Shown: piece after piece, positions 8,166 through 17,334 of the stretch
How positions within the stretch are numbered: the stretch's first letter is position 1
How the letters are laid out: each line of letters starts with the position of its first letter
DNA from: Hymenobacter arizonensis
GTDB lineage: Bacteria > Bacteroidota > Bacteroidia > Cytophagales > Hymenobacteraceae
Assembly (NCBI RefSeq): GCF_900115775.1
Contig: NZ_FOXS01000001.1
Span: 1,116,001 to 1,180,000 of the forward strand
Reading direction: 5' to 3'
DNA: 64,000 nt
Translations under genes and position numbers: made by a program
The notes under the pieces: generated by a model
The model's database searches: none
What the model saw: only the letters and a program-made list of their open reading frames with translations
Told to the model about the DNA's origin: nothing

Positions 8166-9509
8166 ATGAAATCTCGCATTTGCTTTGCTGCGCTGTTGAT
8201 TCTTTTCATCGCTACCACGCCAGTCCGGAGCCAGTCGGTTCAGGAAGAGTTGATTAAACTTTATGCAGCCGGGCAGCTCGATGCCACCATTGCGCGCGGC
8301 GAACAGGAGTTGCGGGCAGGCGGCGACCAGCCCACCGTGCGCAGCATTGTGGGCCGGGCCTACGCCGAGAAAGACGAGTTCCAAGCGGCCATTCCGTGCC
8401 TCACCCAGAGCGCGGCGTCGGCCAGTGCTGCCCCCGACGTGAAAGCGTGGAGCCAAGCCCTTCTGGGCACGTGCTACTACGGCTTGCAGGACTATGCCCG
8501 CGCCAAGGCCGCCTCGGAAGCCGCCGTAGCAACCAACGCCACCCGCAATGCCACTGCTTACGCCAACAAGCGGCTCGGCATGTTGCGCGCCCAGGAGCTG
8601 GCCACCAAGTGGCAAACCCTGGAAACAACTCATTTTCGCTTTCACTTTCAGGCGCCCAAAAACCTGAGCTCGCCAGAAGCCTTCGCGGCCATTCACGAGC
8701 AGGCCTACGAAACCAACAACCGCTTTTTTCAGGCTACGCTGCCGCGCAAGGTCGATTTTTACGTGTGGGACAACCGCGCCGACGCGCTTCAGGTGACCGG
8801 CCAGGAGCTGGGCTTTACCCAGCCCGAGCTCCTTACCATCCATGTAATGCGGGGCCAAACTCGAGGCCACGAAATAGCGCACCAGCTGATGCACTTCGGC
8901 CTGCGCCCCACCCAGCAGAAACGCCTCATCAGCGAGGGCATCGCCGTGTGCTTTGACCAAAGCGGTGCCAACCGTTTGCAGACGGCCCAGCAATACTCTA
9001 ACGGCCCCGTAGACGTGTGGAAAATGTGGGAGCAACCCAACGCATTCTCCGAAAAGCAGCTGTACGCCGTGGGCGGTGCGCTGCTGGAATACCTGCTGGC
9101 CCACGCCCCCGAAGCGCAGGTGAAACAGCTGCTGCGCGAGCAAACGCCACAGCTCGGGCGGCAGCTGTTCAGCCAGCAAGTGGCCGATTTTGAAAAAGCC
9201 CTGGCGAGCAGCGGCCCCGTCCCGGCCGGCGCCTCCGTCCCCACCACCGCAGCCTCGCCTCCCGCATTTCCCGCCCCTGTGAAAGTAGAAACGGCCAAGG
9301 TTAATGCCGTGGTAGACCATAGCAACCCAGCTGATAACTACTACAACGTCCTGATTTTGTTGAATGGCATTCCGATTACGGCGCCGCAGATGAAGCAGCT
9401 CGACCCGCAAAAAATCCGGAACATTAAGGTGCTGCGCACCAAAGAAGAAATGCGGGCCTACACCGAGGTGGAGTTGAAGGCCATTATCCTGGTACTCGCG
9501 GCCAGCTAA
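8166..9509 (+). CDS. Secreted gluzincin-type metallopeptidase with TPR-like N-terminus and TonB-plug-like tail
   Basis: 447 residues with a signal peptide ending about residue 23 (PVRSQS). Residues 25-155 look like helical TPR repeats (LYAAGQLDATIARGEQELR). The zinc site is His235-Glu-Ile-Ala-His239, followed by the SEGIAVCFD helix with a third ligand Glu, as in peptidase-MA-like proteins. After an Ala/Pro linker (residues about 346-370), the last 60 residues resemble the plug-like segment found at the end of Bacteroidota M56/BlaR-type peptidases (LLNGIPITAPQMKQLDPQ, IRNIKVLRTKEEM). The domain order is unusual. Probably periplasmic; substrate unknown. Confidence 0.72.
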   Translation: MKSRICFAALLILFIATTPVRSQSVQEELIKLYAAGQLDATIARGEQELRAGGDQPTVRSIVGRAYAEKDEFQAAIPCLTQSAASASAAPDVKAWSQALLGTCYYGLQDYARAKAASEAAVATNATRNATAYANKRLGMLRAQELATKWQTLETTHFRFHFQAPKNLSSPEAFAAIHEQAYETNNRFFQATLPRKVDFYVWDNRADALQVTGQELGFTQPELLTIHVMRGQTRGHEIAHQLMHFGLRPTQQKRLISEGIAVCFDQSGANRLQTAQQYSNGPVDVWKMWEQPNAFSEKQLYAVGGALLEYLLAHAPEAQVKQLLREQTPQLGRQLFSQQVADFEKALASSGPVPAGASVPTTAASPPAFPAPVKVETAKVNAVVDHSNPADNYYNVLILLNGIPITAPQMKQLDPQKIRNIKVLRTKEEMRAYTEVELKAIILVLAAS

Positions 9510-9761
9510 GAAAATGGCGAGCTGGCGAGTAAAGTCATTTGAAGCTGCCTGAATTAATTAGGTCGCCGGGCTGCCGAATTGCCTGCATTGTTTGACCCGG
9601 TTTCCCTGAAGGTCCAGATGGCTACCCACTTGGCTGGTGGAGCGCGGCTGGTTGTGGGTCAAAAATGTTCCCTAAATAGGCCCAAGTGGTGCGTCAATTA
9701 GTGGCAGCTACCTACCTTGAGCCGATTAAGAACACCGCCTTCACGGTCATCCTCTTTGCTT

Positions 9762-11501
9762 ATGTCCCTCGTCACTCCTTTGCGTGCGTTTACGTCGCGG
9801 CTATTGCCGGCCGGTGCGCTGGCCTTGTCCCTCGTTGGCTGCCAATCCAACAGCACTTCCGAAACAACGGCTACTGCAGCCACTGCCGCTGCCTCAGATA
9901 CCCCGGGGGCGACCACCGACACGACCAACACAATTAAAGCCGCTGAGCTGGGGGCCTACCTCCAGGCGGTGTCGTCGGATGAGATGCAGGGCCGCAAGCC
10001 GTTTACGGTGGGCGAAGAGCGCATCACGAATTACCTGGCGGCGCAGTTCAAGCAGCTCGGTTTGCAGCCCGCGCCGAACGGCAGCTACTTCCAGTCGGTG
10101 CCGATGGTGGAAATCAGCGTTACGCCCGCCCAAACGATGCAGATTACCGGCAAGGGCCAGAAGCTGACCTTGCAGTACAAGACCGATTACGTGGTGTTTA
10201 CGCAGCGCGAGCAGCCCACCGTGGCCGTTAGCAACTCGCCGCTGGTGTTTGCCGGCCACGGCGTGGTGGCCCCCGAATACGGTTGGGACGACTACGCCGG
10301 CCTCGATGTGAAGGGCAAAACCGTGGTGGTGCTCGTGAACGACCCCGGCAATGCCGTCCAGGATTCCACCCTCTTCAAAGGCAAGGCCATGACCTACTAC
10401 GGCCGCTGGACCTACAAATACGAGGAAGCCGCCCGCCACGGCGCCGCCGGCATCCTCATCATCCACGACACCAAGCCCGCCGCCTACCCCTGGAGCGTGG
10501 TGCTAAGCGGCGCCGTGGGCCCCAAGCTGCGCCCCCAAACACCCGACCGCGGCGCCAGCAAGTGCGCCGTGGAAGGCTGGCTGACGCTCGACGCCGCCAA
10601 ACGCCTTTTCACGGCTGCCGGCCAGAACTACGACGCCCTCTACGCCGCAGCCAACCAGCGCGGCTTCCGTCCCCAGGCCTTGGGCCTGAGCATGAGTACC
10701 AGTCTCCAAAACAAGCTCCGCCGTCAGACCTCCAAAAACGTACTGGCCGTGCTACCCGGCACCACCCGCGCCGGTGAATACATCATTTACTCGGCCCACT
10801 GGGACCATTTCGGCGTGGGCAAAACCATTGCCGGCGACTCTATCTACAACGGCGCTGTGGACGATGGCACCGGCCTGGCCGCCCTGCTTAGCATCGCCAA
10901 ATCCTTTCAAACGGCCAAGGAGAAACCCGCTCGCAGCATCGTGTTTCTGGCCGTGACCGGCGAAGAGCAGGGGCTGCTGGGCTCGGCCTACTATGCCCAG
11001 CACCCGCCATTTCCGCTGGCCAAAACCGTGGCCGACCTCAACATGGACATGCTCTGGCCCTACGGCCGCATGAAGGACCTCACCGTCATCGGCTACGGGC
11101 AGTCGGAGCTGGAGGACTACGCCCGCGCCGCCGCCAAGGAGCAGGACCGGTACGTCCTCCCCGACCAAACGCCCGAAACCGGCATGTTCTACCGCTCCGA
11201 CCACTTCAATTTCGCCCACGTGGGGGTGCCCTCGCTCTACGCCAGCGGCGGCTTTGAGCACCGCACCCAAGGCAAGGAATACATCGCCGAAAAGCGCCAG
11301 AATTACACCACCAACATGTACCACAAGCCCGCCGACCAGATGGACCCCACCTGGGACCTCACCGGCGTGGCCGAAGATGCCCAGCTCTACTTCCGCGTCG
11401 GCCAGCGCCTGGCCAGCGAAACCACGTTTCCGAAGTGGCGCGAAGGCTCGGAGTTTAAGGGTGCGCGGGATAAGAGCGCGGGGGAGCGACAGAGCCAGTA
11501 G
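9762..11501 (+). CDS. M28 family zinc aminopeptidase lipoprotein with PA domain
   Basis: 579 residues from the ATG at 9762, which gives a signal peptide and lipobox (LSLVGC). A PA domain comes first (FAGHGVVAPEYGWDDYAG, KGKTVVVLVNDPG). The M28 catalytic domain follows with its metal and catalytic residues visible: SAHWDHFG (His), GAVDDGTG (bridging Asp), TGEEQGLLGS (Glu-Glu), DLNMD (Asp) and FNFAHVGVP (His). The family releases N-terminal amino acids from peptides and acts outside the cytoplasmic membrane. It stands alone as a transcription unit, with the next gene convergent. Confident in family; the preferred residue is unknown. Confidence 0.9.
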   Translation: MSLVTPLRAFTSRLLPAGALALSLVGCQSNSTSETTATAATAAASDTPGATTDTTNTIKAAELGAYLQAVSSDEMQGRKPFTVGEERITNYLAAQFKQLGLQPAPNGSYFQSVPMVEISVTPAQTMQITGKGQKLTLQYKTDYVVFTQREQPTVAVSNSPLVFAGHGVVAPEYGWDDYAGLDVKGKTVVVLVNDPGNAVQDSTLFKGKAMTYYGRWTYKYEEAARHGAAGILIIHDTKPAAYPWSVVLSGAVGPKLRPQTPDRGASKCAVEGWLTLDAAKRLFTAAGQNYDALYAAANQRGFRPQALGLSMSTSLQNKLRRQTSKNVLAVLPGTTRAGEYIIYSAHWDHFGVGKTIAGDSIYNGAVDDGTGLAALLSIAKSFQTAKEKPARSIVFLAVTGEEQGLLGSAYYAQHPPFPLAKTVADLNMDMLWPYGRMKDLTVIGYGQSELEDYARAAAKEQDRYVLPDQTPETGMFYRSDHFNFAHVGVPSLYASGGFEHRTQGKEYIAEKRQNYTTNMYHKPADQMDPTWDLTGVAEDAQLYFRVGQRLASETTFPKWREGSEFKGARDKSAGERQSQ

Positions 11502-11513
11502 CCGAGCCGCGGG

Positions 11514-12569
11514 CTACGGAATGATTTTTTCGGCTTTCAGGTGCTCAAACTGATTGCGGAAGGAAGTGAAGCTGTCGAGGTGCATTTCGTGGAAGCCAGC
11601 GCGGCGCAGCTTGTTCACGTCGAAAAAGGCATCGGCTTCCACGTTGAAGATGAAGTCGCCGAAGGGCCACTGGGCCAGCTCATCCAGCGTGTGGGGCTTG
11701 AGGCCGTGCCGTTGCACCATCTGCTGCCACAGCTCGGCTTTGTCTTCCATGTAATCTTTGAGCGGAAAGGTGATGGGCTCGGCGTACGCTACCCCGAAGT
11801 ACTCCGCGAACCGGGGCCACAGCTGGCTCCAGCGGAAGACGTCGCCGTTGGTCACGTTGTAGATTTCCTCGCGGCACTCTTCGTGGGTGGCCACCCATTC
11901 CATCGCTTGGGCCAGCACGGTGGCATCGGTCACGTTCACCAGCACGTGGTAGGCCTGCAGGCTGCCGGGAAAGCGGAAGGGCACGTTCAGCTCCTTACAC
12001 AAGCTGGCGTACACCGCAATCAGGTTGGCCAGGTTCATGGGGTTGCCCACCGCAAACCCCACCACGATGTCGGGCCGCACGGCCGTCCAGCTCCAGGCCT
12101 TGGCCGCGGATTGTTCGCGCAGGAAGTCCTCTTGGCTGTAGTAGAAGTTGGGCGGAAAGTGGCGCGGGTCGGTTTCCAGCGCGGGCGTTTTGTAGCGGCC
12201 CAGGTGGGCGCCGTAGGCCTTGCCGCCCTGAATGAAGGTGAGGTGGCGGAAGCCGGGGGCCACTTCTTCCAGGCCCGTTACTAAGTTGCGCAGCAGCGCC
12301 AGGTTTACCTGCGTTTGGGCAGCCAGGGTTTTGCCCTCGATGTAGGCTGCATAAATCACGTGGGTGACTTCCCGCAGCTGCTCGGCCTGTTGGGCTACGG
12401 CCTGCTCGTCCAGCAAATCGAGCTGCACATACCGGGCGGGCGTCTCATAGTCAAGGGGCGAAGACGAGGTAACGATGACATTCCACTGGCCAGTGGAGTG
12501 CAGGTAGCTAACCGCGTTGCGGCCGATGATGCCGTTGCCGCCAACTACCAAAATAGTGTTTGTGGGCAT
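11514..12569 (-). CDS. SDR family oxidoreductase, PRISE (progesterone 5-beta-reductase/iridoid synthase) type
   Basis: 351 residues. The N-terminal NAD(P)-binding motif VGGNGIIGRNAV is intact. HVIYAAYIEG, the active-site region FIQGGKAYG with Lys, and PPNFYYSQEDFL match the PRISE group of extended SDR enzymes, which reduce enones with NADPH. Bacterial members have unknown natural substrates. Convergent with the M28 peptidase gene (12 bases between stops). Cytoplasmic, no signal peptide. Confidence 0.82.
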   Translation of the reverse strand: MPTNTILVVGGNGIIGRNAVSYLHSTGQWNVIVTSSSPLDYETPARYVQLDLLDEQAVAQQAEQLREVTHVIYAAYIEGKTLAAQTQVNLALLRNLVTGLEEVAPGFRHLTFIQGGKAYGAHLGRYKTPALETDPRHFPPNFYYSQEDFLREQSAAKAWSWTAVRPDIVVGFAVGNPMNLANLIAVYASLCKELNVPFRFPGSLQAYHVLVNVTDATVLAQAMEWVATHEECREEIYNVTNGDVFRWSQLWPRFAEYFGVAYAEPITFPLKDYMEDKAELWQQMVQRHGLKPHTLDELAQWPFGDFIFNVEADAFFDVNKLRRAGFHEMHLDSFTSFRNQFEHLKAEKIIP

Positions 12570-12628
12570 AGTAAACCCCGAGACGGGTGATTTATAAGAA
12601 GTAATTGTGGTAGCGCAACTCTATTTAT

Positions 12629-13417
12629 TTACAGCGCCGAATAATCAGTCGGCCGCAGGAAGGTGATGTCGATGTGCGACACGTTGTTTTGGTATTCGGG
12701 CAGTGCGGACAGCTTCTTCCATTCGGCGTCGCTGCCGAAGGCTTTCCAGTGGGCTTCCCGGGCGGACATGTTGGCGAAAGAAGTCATGTACATCAGGTTT
12801 GGCATTTTCGAACCAAAGACAACTTCGCCGTAGAAAATGGCATTGAAACCTAGCCGGGAGAACAGTTTAATTTCTCCGCCTGCGTTGAACATCTGCACCT
12901 TGTTGCGGAATATTTTCTCGCTGGCTCCCTCGTAGCTGCGCAACTCATACACCCGCTCGTTTTTGGGTGCGTCGAGCTTTGGAGATGCCAAACTTGTCAT
13001 CTCCTCGAAGGGCTTGATGAACACTGTTTCCAGACGGGTATAAGCGGGGTTTTTATACGCCGCATTCACGTAGGCGCCGCCAGCAGCCAGCAGTTTTGCC
13101 GCAGTTTCCTTGCCTACTTTCTCCCACTGCTTTAAGGATGCGTAAGGAGTTAAGACGTAGATTCTTCTATCGGCGGCCGTGTCATTACCAATTGGTTTAA
13201 ACACGCCAATTTCGGCAATACCTGCGGTGCGCATCGCCGGCATGTATTGTCGCTGCAGGAAACTATCTATTAACGCTTCCTGCCGGCTGGTTTTAATATG
13301 GTAAACCTTGAGTTCCATGTAAGCAGGCCGCGTAACTAGAACAGTAGCTGCAGCACTCCCCCTACCCATCCAAACGCTAAAGAGAATTGTAAAAATTAGA
13401 AAGTGAAGCCGCTTCAT
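12629..13417 (-). CDS. NIPSNAP family secreted protein
   Basis: About 262 residues. The ATG at 13417 gives a signal peptide (LIFTILFSVWMGRGSAAA). Two NIPSNAP-like ferredoxin folds follow: MELKVYHI...ALIDSFLQRQYMPA in the first half and ERVYELRSYEG...KIFRNKVQMFN in the second, with YMTSFANMSAREAHWKAF near the end. NIPSNAP proteins have no clear enzyme activity. Bacterial secreted versions are common in Bacteroidota. Isolated gene, next to a family A repeat. Confidence 0.85.
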   Translation of the reverse strand: MKRLHFLIFTILFSVWMGRGSAAATVLVTRPAYMELKVYHIKTSRQEALIDSFLQRQYMPAMRTAGIAEIGVFKPIGNDTAADRRIYVLTPYASLKQWEKVGKETAAKLLAAGGAYVNAAYKNPAYTRLETVFIKPFEEMTSLASPKLDAPKNERVYELRSYEGASEKIFRNKVQMFNAGGEIKLFSRLGFNAIFYGEVVFGSKMPNLMYMTSFANMSAREAHWKAFGSDAEWKKLSALPEYQNNVSHIDITFLRPTDYSAL

Positions 13418-13483
13418 GGAGGAGAAATAATAAGTACTAAACAAATGCTAGGCAATAATGCCCTATTATATTGGTCACGAAGT

Positions 13484-13636
13484 GGTTTGCGAGAACGGGG
13501 TAGAGACGCAATATTTTGCGTCTCCGGGACCGCGCCGTTAAGACGTTCTATTACAGTCGTTCAACGACGAGACGCAATATTTTGCGTCTCTACCTCCGCC
13601 GGCCGATTTCCGCATTCCACTTCGCGATGAGTATAA
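13484..13636 (+). repeat. Dispersed MITE-like repeat, family A, copy 3 (most complete)
   Basis: Runs from GGTTTGCGAGAACGGGGTAG to CGCGATGAGTATAA and includes two GAGACGCAATATTTTGCGTCTC stems. It lies 28 bases beyond the stop of pnkp. It is directly comparable with 2073-2185 and with the reverse complement of 1052-1215. Confidence 0.88.
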
Positions 13637-13664
13637 TTAAAACCCGTAAAATCCGACCCAATTA

Positions 13665-16454
13665 TTACAGCCGCGGGTCTACCGCTTCGCTTTCCAGGGC
13701 GAGCACGCCGAAGACGCACTGATGCACGCGGCGCAGGGGCTGGCCGGCCACGAAGCGTTCCAGGCCCTCCACTCCTAGCGCGAACTCGCGCAAGGCCAGG
13801 TTGCGCTTGGCTTTCACGTTGCGCTGACGGAGGCGGTCGAGGTTGCCGGGCAGCAGGTAATCGGGGCCGTAGATGATGCGCAGGTATTCGCGGCCCCGGC
13901 ACTTGAGGGCGGGCTGGAGCAGGCCGCTTTTGCCCTGGGGCACGAAATCGTAGGGCTTCACCACCATACCTTCGCCCCCAGCGGCAGTAAGGTCGGTCCA
14001 CCATTGGATGGCGGCTTCTACTTCGGCAGGGTCGTGGAGGGGGACGACGCGGTAGGGCGTGGCGCGGAGCAGGCTTGGGCCGTGTTCGGTAGAATCGGCC
14101 AGGGCCAGGGTGCGCAGGGTTTCCATGTGCCAGGCGTGGTCGCGGTCGAAGTAGGTGCGGCCTTCGGTGGCGAGCAGGTGGAAGGGCGCCAGCTTGAGGT
14201 CATCCAACGAATTGACGGGCCAGCAGTAGCGGCGGTAGGCGTCGGCGTAGTGGGCGGCGGCTTGGCGGCGGGCTGTCGTGCGGGCCAGCAGGGCTTCGGC
14301 GCCATCGAGGTTGCGGGCGGCGGCTTCGGTGAGGGCGGCTTCGACCTGGGGCAGGGCGGCGTTGGCGGCGGCAGCCACGGCGGCGTACTGGTTTTTCACC
14401 AGCTCCTGAGCTTTGGCCGACCAAGGCAGCAGCTCGGCATCGAGGCAGACCCAGTCGGTGTCGAATTTCTCCCAGAACCCGGCCGTGCTCAGGGCGTCGC
14501 GCAGGCGAGCGAGGAAGGCGGTTTCGAGGGCGGCGTCGGTGAAGAAGTTGCGGCCGGTGCGGGTGTAACACTTGCCAATGCCCTCGCCCACGAGGCCGAG
14601 GCGGCGCTGGATGGCGGCTTCGTCGCGGCCTAAAACCACCACCACGCGGCTGCCCATGTGCTTTTCTTCGCACACCACGCGCTCCACGCCGAGGCGCTTG
14701 TAGTAGTCGAAGGCTTCGGCGGGGTGTTCGAGAAGGTCGGGCAGGGCCGAGGTTTCGGTGGGCGACATGGTGGGCGGCAGGTACAGCAGCCACTTGGGGT
14801 GTAGGGCAAAGCGCGACATCACCTCGAGGGCGGCCACGGCGTTGTCTTCGCGAATGGTGACGCCGCGCATCAGCCGGGTCTCGATGAACTGCTTGCCCGT
14901 GACGTCGCGAATGTCGAGCAGGTCATCGTGCTGGTGTTGGGCGGTTGTTAGTTGCTCGTTGTCAGTAGTTGGGCTAGTCTGGTTTTGGGCTTGCAGCTGG
15001 AGGGCGCGGTAGTTGAGCGGGCGCACGGGCTCGCAGTAGACCTGTGCGGCGGGCACGTCCACCAGTTCGCGCTCGGGGTAGCGCAGGGCGGTAAGGCGGC
15101 CGCCGAACACGCAGCCGGTATCGAGGTCGATGGTGTTGTTGAGCCATTCGGCATCGGGCACGGGCGTGTGGCCGAAGGCGACCAGGGCGCGGCCCCGGTA
15201 CTCGCGGGCCCATTCGTAGCGCACGGGGAGGCCGAATTCGTCAATCTCGCCGGTGCTTTCGCCAAACAGCGCGAAGGCCCGCACGGCGCCCGAGCCGCGG
15301 CCGTGCATGTCCTCGGTGAGGCCGGCGTGGGCCACGACCAGCTTGCCACCGTCGAGCACGTAGTGGCTCACCAAGGCATCGAGGAAGCGCCGCACCTCGC
15401 TTTTGAAGGCTTCGGGCTCGGGTTCGAGCTGGGCCAAGGTTTCGGCCAGGCCGTGGTTGATGGTGACTTTTTTGCCGTTGAGGTGACGCAGGAGTTTGAT
15501 GTCGTGGTTGCCGGGCACGCAGAGGGCCGTGCCGTCGCGCACCATGCTCATAACCAAGCGCAGGACTTGCGGGGAGGCGGGGCCGCGGTCGACCAGGTCG
15601 CCGAGGAAGACGGCTTTGCGGCGCGTGGGCTCACCCGCCGGAACCTCACCCCCCGGCCCCCTCTCCCGCGGAGAGGGGGAGCCTGACGATTCCGCAAGGG
15701 GCATAACCGGCTCCCCCTCTCCGCGGGAGAGGGGGCCGGGGGGTGAGGTTTGCGGCTGGGCGACCAACGGCGCTACCACCCGCACGCCCAAATCCCGCAC
15801 GTCCGCCATCGGCTCCTCCATCACCTGATACCCTAGTTTCTCCAGCAGCGCGCGCAGCTCTTCGTAGCAGCCGTGCACGTCGCCGATGATGTCGAAGGGG
15901 CCGGTTTCTTCCTTGCGGTTATTATAAAGCCGGTCGCGGAGAATGCCCTGGATGGCGTCGACTTCCTCCACCCCGCGCAGGACGTGGATGTGCCGAAACC
16001 CCTCCTGCTTGAGGTTGCGCAAGCTTTTGCGCAACAGCTGGCGGTGGCGGGCCACCACGTGCGGGCCCATGCCGCGCCGCTCGGGGCGCAGGGCGTTGCG
16101 CTCGTAGGCCACGGCATCGGGCACGTCGAGCACCACCGCCACGGGCAGCACGTGATACTGCCGGGCCAGGGCCACCAGGGGCTTGCGGGCCTCCTCCTGC
16201 ACGTTGGTGGCATCGACCACGGTGAGCAACCCGCGCTTCAGGCGCTTGGCTACCATGTAATGCAGCAGTTCAAAGGCATCCTTGCTGGCCGATTGGTCGT
16301 TTTCATCGTCGGCCACCAAGCCCCGGCAGGCATCCGACGACACGATTTCCGTGGGCTTGAACAAGCGCCGCGCAAACGTGGACTTGCCCGCGCCCGTGCT
16401 GCCGATGAGGAGGATAAGGGAGAGTTCGGGGACCTTGAGGGTATCTTGGGGCAT
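13665..16454 (-). CDS. pnkp: Polynucleotide kinase-phosphatase-ligase of the Pnkp/Hen1 RNA repair system
   Basis: 929 residues in three modules. Residues 1-180: P-loop kinase, GSTGAGKST at 18-26, which phosphorylates the 5'-OH of broken RNA. Residues 188-480: binuclear metallophosphatase, GDVHG 191-195, GDLVDRG 285-291, GNHD 315-318, which heals 2',3'-phosphate ends. Residues about 520-929: ligase-type nucleotidyltransferase with adenylation Lys598 (EKHMGSR). Clostridium thermocellum Pnkp has 870 residues and needs Hen1 to ligate. The excess here includes residues about 235-271, encoded by a palindromic repeat between GDVHG and GDLVDRG, and a Gln/Thr-rich linker at 491-508. All key motifs are intact, so the gene is probably functional. 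Confidence 0.93.
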   Translation of the reverse strand: MPQDTLKVPELSLILLIGSTGAGKSTFARRLFKPTEIVSSDACRGLVADDENDQSASKDAFELLHYMVAKRLKRGLLTVVDATNVQEEARKPLVALARQYHVLPVAVVLDVPDAVAYERNALRPERRGMGPHVVARHRQLLRKSLRNLKQEGFRHIHVLRGVEEVDAIQGILRDRLYNNRKEETGPFDIIGDVHGCYEELRALLEKLGYQVMEEPMADVRDLGVRVVAPLVAQPQTSPPGPLSRGEGEPVMPLAESSGSPSPRERGPGGEVPAGEPTRRKAVFLGDLVDRGPASPQVLRLVMSMVRDGTALCVPGNHDIKLLRHLNGKKVTINHGLAETLAQLEPEPEAFKSEVRRFLDALVSHYVLDGGKLVVAHAGLTEDMHGRGSGAVRAFALFGESTGEIDEFGLPVRYEWAREYRGRALVAFGHTPVPDAEWLNNTIDLDTGCVFGGRLTALRYPERELVDVPAAQVYCEPVRPLNYRALQLQAQNQTSPTTDNEQLTTAQHQHDDLLDIRDVTGKQFIETRLMRGVTIREDNAVAALEVMSRFALHPKWLLYLPPTMSPTETSALPDLLEHPAEAFDYYKRLGVERVVCEEKHMGSRVVVVLGRDEAAIQRRLGLVGEGIGKCYTRTGRNFFTDAALETAFLARLRDALSTAGFWEKFDTDWVCLDAELLPWSAKAQELVKNQYAAVAAAANAALPQVEAALTEAAARNLDGAEALLARTTARRQAAAHYADAYRRYCWPVNSLDDLKLAPFHLLATEGRTYFDRDHAWHMETLRTLALADSTEHGPSLLRATPYRVVPLHDPAEVEAAIQWWTDLTAAGGEGMVVKPYDFVPQGKSGLLQPALKCRGREYLRIIYGPDYLLPGNLDRLRQRNVKAKRNLALREFALGVEGLERFVAGQPLRRVHQCVFGVLALESEAVDPRL
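14941..14972. repeat. Short GTTGTTAGTTG-type repeat inside pnkp linker
   Basis: The stretch GCGGTTGTTAGTTGCTCGTT... is built of repeated GTTG units like the small dispersed heptad repeats of many bacterial genomes. It encodes the Pro/Thr/Asp/Asn/Glu linker near residues 495-506, between the phosphatase and ligase modules. There is only one copy in the window, so its status as a repeat rests on composition. Confidence 0.3.
15642..15750. repeat. Palindromic repeat, family D, copy 1, in frame inside pnkp
   Basis: Arms AACCTCACCCCCCGGCCCCC and the reverse complement enclose a loop with GGAGCCTGACGA, shared with the copies at 17962, 30768 and 42899. On the coding strand it is read as a Ser/Pro/Gly/Arg/Glu-rich peptide (TSPPGPLSRGEGE ... 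SPRERGPGGE) with no stop. Sequence before and after it matches the phosphatase domain, so it is an insertion. Confidence 0.93.
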
Positions 16455-16560
16455 TGGAAAGAAATCTTTTTTCTAAAGTATGTCGAGCATAATTAGAATG
16501 CTGCACCCATAACAAATCCAGTTCAATCTAATAGTAGTTCTAACTAAAATCTAGATAATA

Positions 16561-17334
16561 ATGGGTCATTTTTATGTTGATGACAGTGTACACAACGAAG
16601 CAGGATTCATCATCGGAGCATGTGTTTACACTGAGATTGATTTATCAAATGAGATAGATAACATCATCGAAAAACACGGCTACGACAAAACTGAATTTGA
16701 GCACAAAAGTGGTGCTTCTTATTCAAAAGACCCGAACAAAATAAAAGTCAGAGAAGGCCTTAAACAGCTTCTTATTCACCAGTGCAAGTTGGGAGTAGTT
16801 GTTATTCCTAGCGACCAGAGAGAAAAACTAGGATTCGAATGCATCAAAGCAATTAAGACATTCATTGTACACAATAACCTCAAAGACCCGAATGATATTT
16901 ACTTTGACCAGGGTCATTTTATGTCTCGGCAAAAAGCTCAAGATGCTATTGATGCTCAAAATTTCACTGATAGTAGCTTCATATTGGAACAAGACTCACG
17001 AGTTATTAAAGGGATACAACTCGCAGATTTAGCCGCTCATGTAGCCTCTATGCATTTTAAATCCACTTTACATCTCATTACCAAGATGGTCAAATCAGGA
17101 GAGAACTCAGGTTATGAACCAGATTCTGATATGGAACTTGGGTTTGAAATGTGGGCGACCTTACGATATACATTTTTTAATAAAGGCACTTCAGAACACG
17201 CAGGCGACCATACTAGAGACTCAATGGTCAAAGTTGAACCTTACGGACTTTATGTATCAGAATTATGCTCGATTGAATTGCAAGGAAAAGCAAGACAAGC
17301 ATTTGCAGATGTTTATCTAGGGTGTATTCATTAA
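16561..17334 (+). CDS. DUF3800 domain protein, AT-rich, lodged between pnkp and hen1
   Basis: 257 residues. It begins with the acidic motif FYVDDS that corresponds to the YxDESG of DUF3800, has a central KTEFEHKSGAS, an acidic IYFDQGH strand, and the family's IQLADLAAH near residue 157. DUF3800 is proposed to be an RNase H-like nuclease fold and is often found in defence or mobile contexts; activity is not proven. Codons are visibly A/T-rich compared with the flanking genes, which suggests recent transfer. It is divergent from pnkp and its last 4 bases overlap the end of hen1 (convergent). A DDS instead of DES in the first motif is a small deviation. Confidence 0.82.
   Translation: MGHFYVDDSVHNEAGFIIGACVYTEIDLSNEIDNIIEKHGYDKTEFEHKSGASYSKDPNKIKVREGLKQLLIHQCKLGVVVIPSDQREKLGFECIKAIKTFIVHNNLKDPNDIYFDQGHFMSRQKAQDAIDAQNFTDSSFILEQDSRVIKGIQLADLAAHVASMHFKSTLHLITKMVKSGENSGYEPDSDMELGFEMWATLRYTFFNKGTSEHAGDHTRDSMVKVEPYGLYVSELCSIELQGKARQAFADVYLGCIH

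Noticed and set aside
8157..9410. Long open frame of 417 codons on the minus strand
   Set aside because: It lies opposite the metallopeptidase gene, has low-complexity Gly/His/Val-rich composition, and mirrors the codon third positions of the real gene.
14952..15686. Open frame of 244 codons on the plus strand across the pnkp phosphatase domain
   Set aside because: The minus-strand frame has all Pnkp motifs. The plus frame is an antisense shadow that happens to enter the palindromic repeat.
15642..15750. Reading the in-frame repeat as a sign that pnkp is a pseudogene
   Set aside because: The frame is open, all catalytic motifs on both sides are intact, and hen1 shows the same kind of insertion without damage.
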